64,000 bases of DNA from Berghia stephanieae. Lineage: Eukaryota; Mollusca; Gastropoda; Nudibranchia; Aeolidiidae. A model generated the notes under the pieces. The model saw nothing but the letters and a program-made list of their open reading frames with translations. It did no database searches and had not been told where the DNA came from. Position numbers and translations under genes: made by a program. Every line of letters starts with the position of its first letter. Within the stretch, counting starts at the first letter, position 1. This document shows, in pieces, positions 37,876 through 50,246 of this stretch. The stretch spans positions 54,942,121 to 55,006,120 of the forward strand of contig CM067446.1 of NCBI GenBank assembly GCA_034508935.3, given 5' to 3'.

Positions 37876-38143
37876 TTGTAGTGTTCCATTCTCTCAATAT
37901 AAACACTAATGTAATTAATAAACAAACTCAATCAAATGTAGAGTCAGACATATCTTTATTTCAATACTACAAAGGTATAACACGTCTTACTTCAGTCATG
38001 GCGTACAACTAACTAACTACATACATCCATCCTATTACTCATTCTCTCATTCCAGGCTGGGGTTTCCCGCCCATCCTTATAGGAACTGGCCATCATAATG
38101 GTTGCCAATTGTAACCTTTTAATACTAATATTACTAACCTACA
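37876..38143 (-). repeat. 5' LTR of the Mag-like element
   Basis: This 268 bp copy matches 33102-33373. GGACA follows it directly, as expected for a 5 bp target duplication. Confidence 0.9.
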
Positions 38144-39120
38144 GGACACACAGAGAAGTAAGCTAACGCTTGAAGCTTTGCTTTTTTTCTTCTTTAAAAA
38201 AAAAAAACTCAAACAAAGCGTTATTGTAGTCAATTTTCTTTAAATAATGCCAATGGTTGGTACCATGTTTCCACGTGTGTCAAGCTACGTCCCTCTTAGC
38301 TTCTCTACAGCACGAGGTGTCAATGCAGTACCTACATTATAAATATATTCCTCCACTGATTATGAGTATTTATAGCGATGTTGTCGCCCAGACATTTCAT
38401 GAAGGTTATCTACCAAGTTTGGTGTTTTTTGTTTTGTTATTTTAAACATTTAATGTCAATAGGAATCACTGATGTTGTACAAAGGAGAATATTGTCCAAG
38501 AAAAAAGTACCTACTGAATTGGTATGACATACTCGGTGGTTGAATGGTGTCTGTGTAGGGGGAGGGGGGTCATTATGATTCTGCATTATTCTCATAATTT
38601 CGTTTTTAGTTGGGGGAATTAGGCTAAAACCGTGCAAATTCGGGTTGAAAGCATGAAAATTTGCATACAGGTTGCCAAGACCCATAGAAAAAAACATCTG
38701 ATATTGAACCATCTGCAATCAATCATAACGTATCGGTTTAAGGCCTTAGATTTTACCTATTACAGCTATATTAAACAAGGGAAATAACTGCGTAAAAATA
38801 TATATATTTTCTTCATATTCATTGTATTAGGGAAAATTAGGCTAAAACGTGCACATTGGGGTTGAAATCCTGAAAAATTGGCATATAGGTAGTTATGACC
38901 CGTATAAATAACACCTGATATAGAACCACTCTGGCAATTTATCATAACAGTGCGTTTTTAGCACTTTTATTTTTCCTATATAGCATTACTTGTCCGAGGA
39001 AATAACCACAATACAATGTGCGTTCTAAAACTTTAAATACACGGTAACCATTTACGGTTATTTCGTGTTGTAAACTAGTGGATAAAAGCGGGAGAGGGGG
39101 TGAGCGGGAGAGAGAGAGAG

Positions 39121-39195
<75 letters not shown>

Positions 39196-39305
39196 TTACT
39201 CATTATTGTACTAACCTAACTAGTAGATAAAATAGGGAGGGGGGGGGGGGGAGAGTGAGCGGGAGAGACGGACAGAGAGAGAGGAAGAGAGACACAGAGA
39301 AAGAA

Positions 39306-39340
<35 letters not shown>

Positions 39341-39381
39341 AGAATTTTACTCATTACTGTACTTACCTTACCCCCCCCCCC

Positions 39382-39424
<43 letters not shown>

Positions 39425-41140
39425 CCATAAAAGTATATATGTTAGCAAAAGCTCGACTTCTTTCAAGAACTGTGACATCATGATTATCATCAGTAGTGAC
39501 ATCTTTTCAAGCTTGTTTTTTTTTTAAGTATCGTGCATGACAAATTTTATGGTATAGGGCGGTAGTGTCCCTCCTGAGCGACTAAATATCCTCCGGCAAT
39601 AATGACAACATATCAGAATATTTAGATAATAAACCTTTTCCTGATATTTTTTCAACCTATGGTTGTTCTTAAAAGTGTCCGATTCCCATTTTTTCAAAAA
39701 AAAAACGTTTGTTTTATTTACCAATTCTAATTTTGAACGTTGTTTCTTTATTTTCCTGGATTTGCGAATCTAATTCATTCGGATGATCCTCCAGTTCAAT
39801 GACAAAGTTTGAAATCTTGGGGCATTTTCTTTTAAGTTTGCGTTTAATTCTGAATGCTAATTTTGTTGGATAATTTGCTACCAATAATGTATGCATTAGA
39901 TCATTTTTTTTAAGTTTCATGAATTCATTCTTTCTGTGATTAAAATAGATACATCAATTGTGGTCACTCACCAACCAAGAGTGCAAGTTGGTGTAGATCT
40001 TCAAATAAAAGTTTCATTAGCTTGCCCTTTGTCATACTCCTCGATTAAGAGGGTACTTTAAAAACCCGTGGTACAGTTTGGCAATGAACACAATGTACAG
40101 TTCTTGAGCAGTTCTTTTTGCTTTGTATTGTATCTGAAATCATTGCAAAACGCAATCCTCTAGACATAGCCTTCTCTTTTTGGCCGGCATCCCCAGGGCG
40201 ATCGCAACATTTTGGCAAATTTTCCAAATGGTAATCGGCAAATTTTGAACATTTGGGAAATCTGCAATTTTTGGTAAAATGTGCAATCGCGTGCAATTTT
40301 GGGACAAAAAAAAGATGGATCAAAATTATCGAACATAAAACAGTGCGAACTTGATGATGTTGCAGTTTGCTGGCAAACCAGATTTTATACCTCTAGGATA
40401 ATGATCCTTTAAAAATCTTTTGTATAAAACCGTTATCATCATGTCCATTTTCATTTCTCTAAGTCCTTAGATCTATTTCAATTGTCCTCTTATATTTTTT
40501 CTTCTGTATCGCGTGTTAAAATTTTTACTGAAACCACTAGTTCTCCGCAATTTTTTGCAAATAGGGGTTTTTTTGGAAATTTAGTCCCTTTTGAACAAAA
40601 TGAGAAGACCACTTTATTAGGCATTGCATTTCTTATAACTGTTTGGTTCGTAAATCACAAAGTAAAAGGAAAGGAATAAAGCATCTTCGACGCTCAAAAT
40701 CACCAATGGGAATCCAAGGTTGAATCCCGTTTTACACATCACTGTGTCGGCTTGCATCAATGTTTATACTTATGGTGTTCCATACCGGTAAATCTATACC
40801 GGTGGGCTCACAGGTAGGATCCGGTTATTGGTTCCAATTACCCGATACACGGTACCGCCATGAAAAGGGGAGCTGGGGGGTCATGTAGCGGTTTTTTGTC
40901 TTTCCGTTTGTTTGTTTTCTTGTTTTGAGGTTCTAGTGTTGATTATTTTGTGCATTGTATTTCACAGCTAAATGACATTCATTTTTGATCATACTTTAGA
41001 AACAGATATATCAAATATTAGAATCAAAACAAATTACTAGACTTTGCCAACAATCAACGATTGAGATAAATTAAATGGCATAAGGCAAAGGGTATAAAAA
41101 ACTTCCTCATTCTATTCATGTTCAAAAGTTAATTGTCAAT
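38144..41140. repeat. Repeat-rich DNA, no supported gene
   Basis: Two related ~140 bp segments stand at about 38612-38765 and 38828-38970 ('aattaggctaaaac.gtgca' and on). A second duplication of about 150 bp repeats AGAGAATTTTACTCATTA.TG at about 39188 and 39340, joined to long GA arrays (39108-39190, 39260-39343) and a CA array (39382-39421). A minus-strand 68-codon frame at 39714-39920 (MKLKKNDLMHTLLVANYPTK and on) is not recognised. Near 40190-40300 'GGCAAATTTT' is repeated, suggesting remains of an element. Confidence 0.5.
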
Positions 41141-43080
41141 GTTGCTTTCTACCGAGACAGCTTCCTTAGCAAGATCAGTCTCCAGTTTTGAAACCACTTT
41201 CAGAATACATGTTGCAGTAATGTTCGTATCTTTTGGTTTTTGGTCACCAGGAACAAGCTTGGTGTTTTTCAACCTCGTTTAGAGGGTTTGTCTTCAACCT
41301 CTTTTACAAGGGGCATCTCGAAGTACCTTCTCATCTCTACGGTGTTCTGTCAATGTGATGGGATCTTTTCTTGGATCATTGCTTGTTGTCGAACTTTCCC
41401 AACGGATTTGTCTTTGCTTTTGGTGGACCATTAAGTACCCAGTGACTGGTCTTGATTCTTCAAGGGAAGCAGCTTGGCTCCTCAACTTACCCTTATGGTT
41501 TAATAATGTTGCTTGCCAAGGACCACTCTGCTTTATATTTTGTTGTGCCCTCGCTAAAAAGGTAGGCGTTTGAAGCTAGGGTCAAGGAGCGTGGATGCTG
41601 CTACAAAATAGGTGTCATACAAATTGACAAATCGCCTTCTTAATTCAGATTGCCGGAAAAGTGCCAAAGGATCCTTCTGTTCACACAAATCTGATATGCT
41701 TTTGTGCAGCATTGTGATAATGGGGATCATCTTGGAGAGGTTGGTTCGGTTTCACTTGACATTTCTGTCGTTGCCTGGTCGAAGGGTTCGAGGGCTTGGA
41801 CAGCTTTGGCCATTAAAGCAACATCGTCGTCCGACATACACATGTCCTTCTTTGACAATAGGCAAAGCGTTGCTGTAACAGGAAGATGCTGCTCGACGTA
41901 TCTTTGAAGCATATGCATGGTCGAATTCCATCTGGTGTCGACATCAATGATGAGTTTGTGCAAAGGGAATGCCTGGCTTGCTTGTGTATCTTGAAGCTTA
42001 TCCGATGCTTTGACACTATGGTGGAAGTACGAGACGATTGCTTTTACTTTGATTACCACTTGGAGAACTTCATTAGTTTTTTCAGAGTCTCTCACGATCA
42101 GATTTAAAGTGTGTGCGAAACAGGGCACATGTCGTAGACGGAGAAGCTCTGCTGCACTCACAATGTTTGCTCCATTGTCGGTCACGATGGTTGAAACTTT
42201 GCTTCTGATGCGCCAACGATCAAGCACTGTCTGGATCTCCGTTTTGCTGTTCTCACCAATGTGGGAGTCTCTGATTCGTACTGTATTTATAACAACAGAC
42301 TTGAGCTCCACGATGATGAGATGAAGTGAGCCGTAAGTGTCAAATAGCCTTCCGTCTTCCTGGATGTCCAAATATCGGTTGTGATAGCTATGTCTTTGGT
42401 ATCATCTAAAAGAGTCTGGACGTCACTCGCAACTTTTTCATAAAGCTGAGAAGAAAAAAGTGCATAGAAATTATGGTACCATTGTCAATCACCTTCATCG
42501 TCGTTGTCATCGTCGTCGTTGTCATTGTCATCACCGCCGTCACAAACCATGACCACAAGTCACATATTTTAAAACAAGCTCAACTAACATAACATTAGGA
42601 CATGTCACAAAAAAACAACAAGAATAATGAGTATGCTTACTTGCTTACTTACCTCGGGAAGGCAATATGTGGTCAATTTTTTTCTTCCTGGCATCTCGTA
42701 CCTCGGGTCTAGGGCATGCAGAAGTTCTTGAAAGCCTTCATCTTCAACCAATGAGAAAGGCTGCATATCTTTGGCTATCATCTTCATTATGCAGTCATCA
42801 AGGAGCTTTCTGCGACTTGAATCCGAGGATATTTTGTAATTTGCTCCATCGCTGCAGTGATAGTTGATTGTTGCTGCTTGCTTGTTGGTCGGGGCCTACT
42901 GGTACTAGTGGAAGCAACAGAAAGTTCTTGGTTGCATCCCTCTAACGCCATCGGATGTTTGAATCTCAAGTGTTTTAAAAGGCTCGAGGTGGATGATCCT
43001 TCAGTCTTGATCTGAGCCTTACATATTTTGCACATTGCGTATGATTTATCTTTTCTGTCAAAATAATTCCATGAAAGGGA
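41140..43080 (-). pseudogene. hAT transposase with BED finger and an intron, decayed
   Basis: On the minus strand a BED zinc finger (CKICKAQIKT..LLKHLRFKHP) opens the frame at about 43035. It is followed by MQPFSLVEDEGFQELLHALD and PRYEMPGRKKLTTYCLPE, then a 207 bp intron (42446-42652, GTAAGT..CTTCTCAG) in phase with LYEKVASDVQTLL and IAITTDIWTS. The core continues with VSTIVTDNGANIVSAAELLR, VPCFAHTLNLIV and DVDTRWNSTMHML. The frame shifts near 42810 and 42330, and the part below 41727 is heavily broken. The C-terminal dimerisation block is not recognised. No inverted ends or target duplication were found. It resembles ZBED1/4-type hAT transposases. Confidence 0.75.
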
Positions 43081-43439
43081 TTTTGTCTGGGACGACAGTG
43101 ACAGATGCGTGATTAATTACTCAGCGTCGCAATGTCGTGTGTGTGTGAAAACAATAGCTGGGGGGGGGGGGGGGGTGTTTATAGTCCCCATCTCGAGTTC
43201 TTGGAAGGACGTTCATTAGTTTCGATTTCCGAGAGAAAATTGACTTCTTGGAATCAGGTTGATTCCTAACTTATTCCTAGCTATTGGAAAGCCCATAATG
43301 TAATCAATAATTTTATTTTGATTACGGATAGTTTTTAAAACTTAAATATGATTGAATTATATTCTATAAACCAATAAAATAACGTATTAAAGAGAAATTG
43401 AAAAATACCCGGGTACCCGATTCCCTCCTCTCCCTCCTT

Positions 43440-45530
43440 AGATGCCTTTCGCGTCTCGACCGAAAGATCGGGTCGCCTTGGCTGTTTCCAGTATTTCCTG
43501 TGTGAGGTGTCTCCAATATTGCCGGTCCTCTGCTAGGGTTCTCAGATTTTCAAGGTTCCCTGCCGTTATGAGACTAATGCTTTGTCCAAGTGTTGTGAGG
43601 TTTTTGTTTACGATCACTGGGAGTGTTGTGATCGGTCTTCCTCTGAAAAGGTTCCCGTGTTTTTGGAAGTATCCCGACATGGCTTGGTTAGCTGGTATGT
43701 TTTTGTCCCTGCGTAGTATGTGACCGAAAAGTTGCCATCGTTGTTGTAAAATGTCAAGGGAGATTGGTCTTTCTTTTGTGATCTTATAGAGTGATTCATT
43801 TGAGATCTTTTTTGGGTATTTGATGTCCAGTACCCTTTTAGCTGTGTGCGATGGAAGGCATCCAGATGTTCTTCTTCGGATTTTGTCAACGCCCAAGTGC
43901 CGCAGTTATACAGAAGTACCGGTTTTACAAGAGCACGGTACAGTTTCAGTTTGGTTTTTCTCTTTATTTTGTCACCTCTAATCCGTACATTGGTGAGTTT
44001 ACTGAGTGCGGCTTTTGATAGCTGTTTTCTTCTTTGTACACCTCGGTGTCTCCAATTAGTGAGCCGACTTTCTTTGTTCTTTTCCTTCCTCTTTGTTCCT
44101 CGATATTGTTGTAAATTCGGTTTTATTGGCATTGACTTGGAGGTTATATTTCATGAGGGTATTTTGTATGATGTCTATATTTGCTGGTGTTGATCCAATA
44201 AAATCGACATCATCTGCATAGGCGATTTCTCTAGGGATTGCATTCTCAATATGAGTCGTTGGTTTTGGGAATGACTTTTCGAACTTCTTTCAGAGCGTGT
44301 TCTAAGTATATTGTGAACAGAATCGGGCTCAGACTATCTCCTTGGGGGTCCCGATGTTACTTTCGAACTGCGTCTGTTTTGTGGCCCCGTATATCCTTGG
44401 TTGTATCTTTGTGTTGCTGAGGAGAAATCGGATTATTCGGAGCTCGTCTTCGTCTACTATGTCTGTTAATATCTCCAAAAGTTTTCCTCTGTCGATCGTA
44501 TCAAAGGCTGCGGACATATCGATTCCGGTTATTGTTATGGATATGTTTTCTTTGAGTGCCTTTGCTGCCAACCATTTATGTGTCCATACAACGTCCGATG
44601 TGCTTCGGTCTTGGCGAAACCCGCTTTGGCTATGTGATAGATATTTTTCTATTTTCGGTCTAATTCTGTTGAGGACAATAGTTGACAGTGTTTTTCTTAT
44701 GGTATTCAGTAATGTTATTGGGCGCAGGTTGTTTACGGGTCCTTTCGTTTTTCCTGGTTTTTGTATTGTAATTAGGACACCGCTGTTTATGTCCCAGTCT
44801 TTGTGTGTTGAGAATGTTTTGTTCATTATGTTTGCAATGCTCAGATCCAGGGAGAAGGTACCGCATTTCAGCAATTCAGCGGGAATTTCATCTTCGCCTG
44901 GGGATCTGTTATTGTTTAGGCACTTTATGCTATTTCTAACTTCAGTTGTTGTGATGCTGTTGTTTAGGTCTCGAGGGTTTCCTGAGAAGGGCGATATTTG
45001 TGAGACTTGTTTGTGAAATTTCTGCTGGAAGTGGTCAGTTACAATGTCAAGGATATCGTTGGGATTTGTTGTCTGTTTGCCAAATTTATCCTGTAGTTTT
45101 GGGTTCTCGAATGGTTTTCGGTTCAGAGATTTCGTCGCTTTGAACATAGACGATGCGTTATTTTTGGACTTTTCTATGTCTTCCACTTTTTTGTCTAATT
45201 CCTCGTTTCTGTGTTTTATTGTAAGTGATCGAATTGAATGCAGTATTTAGTTTCGTTCCGTTTTCAGTTATTATTTCTTCCGAGTCTTTCGTGTTTTGTA
45301 TCCTGATCCTAAGTTCTTTTTGTTGCCGCGATAGATCGTTAATAGCGATGTTAAGCGTTCGATTTGGTTTGTTCTTAGTTGTATTAATAGAGCCTGCACT
45401 TTCTTCCCCCGCATATTTCATTGCCGCTTGCGTCTCTTTCCATTCATTGTTTGGATTGCTGTTTTGCTTTATTTTCCATAGACTTGAGTTAAGTTCATAT
45501 TGGTAATGAATGCGACATTCTCGCTCATTT
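43440..45530 (-). pseudogene. RTE-like LINE, 5'-truncated, reverse transcriptase to 3' end
   Basis: On the minus strand the reverse transcriptase reads RSPGEDEIPAELLKCGTFSL, LRPITLLNTIRKTLSTIV, SGFRQDRSTSDVVWTHKWLA, AAFDTIDRGKL, GDSLSPILFTIYL and then YADDVDFIG with the catalytic Asp pair intact. The C-terminal part includes LYRALVKPVLLYNCGTWALT and KITKERPISLDILQQRWQLF, as in RTE-type LINEs. It starts inside the pre-RT linker (no endonuclease) and has a few frame breaks (near 45180, 44330 and 44130). No clear 3' tail was seen at 43440. Confidence 0.8.
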
Positions 45531-45931
45531 ACTAAGTAATTTTTGCCGTGTTTATTTTGACTGCACAGCCCTAATGTTTACACAATAAAAATGAAAGAAA
45601 TTATTGTAGTCCATTTCAAAATTTTCTAATCTTAAAAACCTTGTATCTCTACTAATACTTTGATCTCTCAGAGTGGTTCTATATAATAAATCATAGGGTT
45701 TTTCATACTCTACAACATATGCAATTTTCATGCTTCCAACCCTGTTTGCACAATTCAAGGGGTTTTTTTTGGACCTAATTCCCCCTACTATTTGAAAGTT
45801 CAAAAGCTTTCCATGAATGTGTCGCGTGTCAAGTTGCGCGGTGCGATTGTTGAACGGAAGATGTTTTTCGAGTCCACAATGTGGTGCTATAAAATTGATC
45901 TGGTTACAAAACTATCAGAGTTGACATAGAA

Positions 45932-48900
45932 ATGAACAAAGAAACCTTTGAAAAGTCCGTATTGATTACTGCCAGGATGCATTTTTTCAACCAAAAACAT
46001 TCTTTAACCAGACGTTGCTTGATGGCAAGAAATAAACCTGTTTACTCAAATCTTGTTGAAGCAATGGAGAAGTTATTTGGAAATGGCTATAAGTTTTGCT
46101 CTGCCAGTTTTTACTATCTTGGTAAGGAGGTTTGTTTGATTGTTATTATTAATACACTCAATGTTATTGTCTTGCTGTTTTTGTTTTGCAAGCGCTATTG
46201 AATTTGAAGGGATTGAGGGGTGGGGGGGGGGGGGGGGGGGGGGGGGAAGGGCTATAGCTGTATTTTTTAGAGCCGAGGCTTTTTATCATCAAATCAATTA
46301 CATGTCATGAAGGGGTTCATTACTACATATTCGAATTATTGATGGATTGTCATGGTATTTAAATAGCATAATAATAGCATGGACTTGGTCCATTGAGGGG
46401 GGGGGGGGGGGGGGGGGTGTACTCTTAGATTTGTAGTTTTTACCCCAAGGCATCTGTCACAATGTCATATTGTGGAGGCGTTTGGGAGGGAAACAGTCAA
46501 ATGCATAGTTATTGTTTTGGGAGATGATATTTTTTCCTTGTAAATCATCTCTCTGTCATGTATTGTTATTTTGAATGTATAAAGTACGCATTTGTGTACT
46601 ACCCTTATAGTGGAATCTTGTGCTGGTGTATGGGTGAGACATTTAGATGATCTCAAACTAAGTAGGCCTACATTGATAGTGTGCTCTTGGAATCTACATC
46701 TGTTCCCTATTTAAACTACCACTCCCCTTTGTCTTACCTTTCCTCAAGTCTTTTTATTGTACATCTAGAATCTTTTCACTATCCAATTTTCTTCCTTTTT
46801 ACTGGCGCTGATATGACCTTAACGTGTTGCAAGCGCCGTAAAACCCTTATAAACAAATAAACAATAATGTGTTTGAACGCATTCCAGTATCCTTGTATCT
46901 TGACTTTGAATTTGAATATTGTGTGTATAAATCGAGAGTGCATGGTGATTGGAAAGCAGCTCCCTATTTTACAATACTTATAATTTATTCAAATATTTTG
47001 ATTTTTTTTCTCAACTTTTGTAGGTTCCTTGATGTATTGCAATTAAATCTCCCGACATCTCTTCACGTTTGTTAATTCGTGTATGTGTTCCTCGATGTAT
47101 GGCAATTAAATCTATGTTATATTTTCTTACCAGATCTGTTAATTTGTTTGAAATTTCAAAGCCCTATAAAAATGTCAGGACGTACCCAGTTTGTGGCAGC
47201 TTATGAAGTTTGGAGATCAGTTTTTCAAGTACAAAGATGGCGAAGAATCATCGGAATACATGTTCCATTTGATGCTAAGACGATCAGAAATTATCATGAA
47301 AAACTCATCACCGCAGGATCTATGGCTGATGTTTAAGAAACGGTCGCTCTTCCACGTTGAGGAACTCGACGGTAGCGTAAGCCCGTTCACGAAATGTTTT
47401 CCCGTAAGCCCGAAAAAGTTAATTCACAACAGTCTTCTTAGGACGCTGGCGAAATCGACTTGGGGCGCTAACCAAGCGCTCCTGAGAACATCCGCCTCGG
47501 CACTATGCTATCATTCCACCGCGGAGTATTGCGCTCCAGTGTGGGGTAGAAGCAGAAACGTTGAGAAGGTATATGTTAAACTTCGCAAGTCAATGCACAT
47601 AGTGTCAGGAACGCTGGCAACAACGCCTAAAGAATGGTGCCCGATAATGGCAGCAAGCCAGCCCCCCCCCCCCCCCCCCCCCCCCAGTGTGCGGAGGGAG
47701 ACGATTACGGAAAACTGGCTAAATAAGATCAAAGAGAGGGGGAATGGGGATACCCCCCCCCCCTGAAGCGCATTATGGACGGTGCCCCCGTTTCGAGCCG
47801 AAATAAGTCCCGGAAACCCTTGTACGCAGCTTCCCTGACTACGAACAGAAATGCATATACGAGATGGAAGTCGGTTTGGACGAATTCAATCCCTCGAGGG
47901 GGCGGGGACATACACTCCTTAAAGTTAGGTGAGAAGCTGCCAGGCTTCGACACCTGTAAGAGGAGACACTGGGTGGTAGCGAATCGGCTTCGGTCGAGGA
48001 CCTGCTAACGGCAAAGTCGCTTCATCATTGGAACCCGAAACCGCAGAACATCTAGTTGAACAGTGTGTTGTGACGAAGCTTCCGGGCGGGTTCGCTACGG
48101 TGCACGGATGTGATAGGGACTTTGCTGATTGGGTCGATCGTCATAACATAATAGTAATAGTGTGAGCACTATAAGAAGCTGCTGCTGCCAAGTTGTGGTA
48201 ACGAGCCCGAAACCGCAGAGCATCTAGTTGAACGGTGTGTTGTGACGAATCTTCCGGGTGGGTTTGCGACGGTACACGAACACGGTAAAGAATTTGCTGA
48301 TTGGGTCGATCGTCATAACATAGTAGTTTGGGCACCATTAGAAGCCGCTGCCAAGCATCGAGGGAAAGTGGGCTCTTTTTAGAAAATGGGGTTAAGTGGC
48401 GTGCTTGGAAGCTACGCTAATGTCAAGCACTCTCTGTCGAGGAATGCGACATTCGTCTGGAGTTTGAAGAGATGATGTTGGCTTGATATGAAGATTGGTC
48501 TGATCTCTAAAAGAATAATCTGGAGCGAGGTGCACTTATTTGCAGGTCTGGTAACTTAATGGGCTCATTCTTGTAATGGAAATCTCAAAAATTGACGCAA
48601 AATATGGTCCATTACAACAATATTAAACTAGGCCCATAAGAGGGTTCGGATGTCAGACCTGCAGATATGTACACGTCGATCTGGAGTGATGAAGCGGCAT
48701 TCCACATACCTTTTTTTTTTTTTTGATTGGTTAAAAGAGCAAGTCTACTCAACCAACCAGCTTCTTTGGAGGAACTTGAAGGCGAAAACATGAAGTTATG
48801 ACTTCCACCCGTAATATTTTTTTGTGAAATCATTGTCAGATTATCAGTCGTATCTGACGAGGATTCAGAAAGCGAATATCTTGTAGATTAAATGGAAAAA

Positions 48901-50183
48901 TAGTTAGGGCCTCTAGTTTTCGTAATGTAAAGTATTCCATTTTTTTTCTTTCAGACGCGAATGGTGAACGTGTAACATTTTCCTCCGACGAAGAACTAGC
49001 TATTGCATTTTATTTGACGGACGTTGAGCTCCAAATAGGCATTGAAGGTTGGTTTTTCTAAAAGGTGTATTAAAAATATTTTCATGATCGATATATCCAA
49101 ATCGTAATCTATGATGCAACTCCGCAAAGTGAGCATTAATTTGTGTGCTGATTTTGACAAAACCCGTCGGATGTCGCACGAGCTAGTTTTGAGATACCGA
49201 ATAAAAGTGAAAAATCGTTATCTGCATGAATTTCGATTTTTCGCTTCATCGTTTGTATTGCCAATCTATTAACATTTAGATCTAGATAATTTTATTTTTT
49301 TCTTAACTTCACCGACGCAAAATACTTTCGAAATTGACCTATAACCCGTCTCAAAGGTGGATGATTTCAATTCAACGCTGAGAACCGAATTGTTGCCAAA
49401 ACCCCGATGTCCCGAGTAAAGCGATAAACAATATAGTCAATATAGAAATTCCATTTACTTTCCTGTGTGAAATAATCTGTCATCAATAAGACCCTGCATT
49501 TTTTTTAAATATTAGATCTATTTATTGGTGTTATCAGAAGGCTTCTGATATTAATATTACTAAACTTCTTGCTAGTCTCGATGATTTTTAGTCGCCTTGA
49601 TTATCGCAATAGTTTGCTTTAATTTTAATGTGTGATAATAATGCCATTAGTGACTCCAAAAGATACAGAACAAAGCAGCTCGATTGGTAACGTTATTTCA
49701 AAAGCGCGAGATATTACCCCATTTTGAGGAACCACACTGGCTACCTGTAAAGTTCAGAATTGAATTTAAAATCCGTATTCACGATTCAATTGTTTAAACA
49801 ATTCTGCTCCTTTTGCCTTCAAGAACTTATCCACCTTAGTGAACCCAGTCAAAGTTAAGATGTATTAAATCTGCTAAGGAACTCCCCAAATCTTTAGTTT
49901 TTCATGAGAAATCCTTTTACCGCCCTACCTCGGATTGTGGAACTCCATCAACATTGAAACAAAAAATAGTGAAAATTCACACTGTATTTTAGTAAGCGGT
50001 TAAATACTGAACTTTTCTGTAGGGCACATGATTTAGACTCTTAGTAGGATATGTATTTTATTATAATAATATGATATTTTATCATCATATCGATGTGGTT
50101 TTAACTTATCAGTTTTATATATGTGTATAATATATGTTTTGTTGATGTAAAGCACCAGTGAGCAATTATGATTGGAACTAGCG

Positions 50184-50246
<63 letters not shown>

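Larger units (their letters stand above)
33102..38143 (-). mobile_element. Ty3/gypsy element, Mag/SURL-like, broken, both LTRs present
   Basis: The LTRs are at 33102-33373 (3') and 37876-38143 (5'), with TG..CA ends and about 96% identity by eye, so it is fairly young. The 5 bp target duplication GGACA flanks both sides. On the minus strand, after the 5' LTR, a primer-binding site starts TGGCGACGAGG, and a purine tract (GGGGGAAG) precedes the 3' LTR. Gag lies at about 37760-37060 with two zinc knuckles (CFRCNGVGHH.., CRKCDRFGHF..). Reverse transcriptase is at about 36640-36100, RNase H near 35830-35540 and integrase at about 35400-34460, with a tail to 33895. No envelope gene is seen. The coding region is in many pieces (of the order of ten breaks), so it is a fossil. 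Confidence 0.9.

Noticed and set aside
44342-45016. Plus-strand 224-codon frame
   Set aside because: It is the shadow of the minus-strand RTE-like reverse transcriptase, whose motifs are unmistakable.
48650-48668. CAGACCTGCAGA as the left end of the hAT whose right end is at 53829-53838
   Set aside because: Only the first nine bases match, flanks give no target duplication, and PB1 exon 2 lies between them and the hAT coding.
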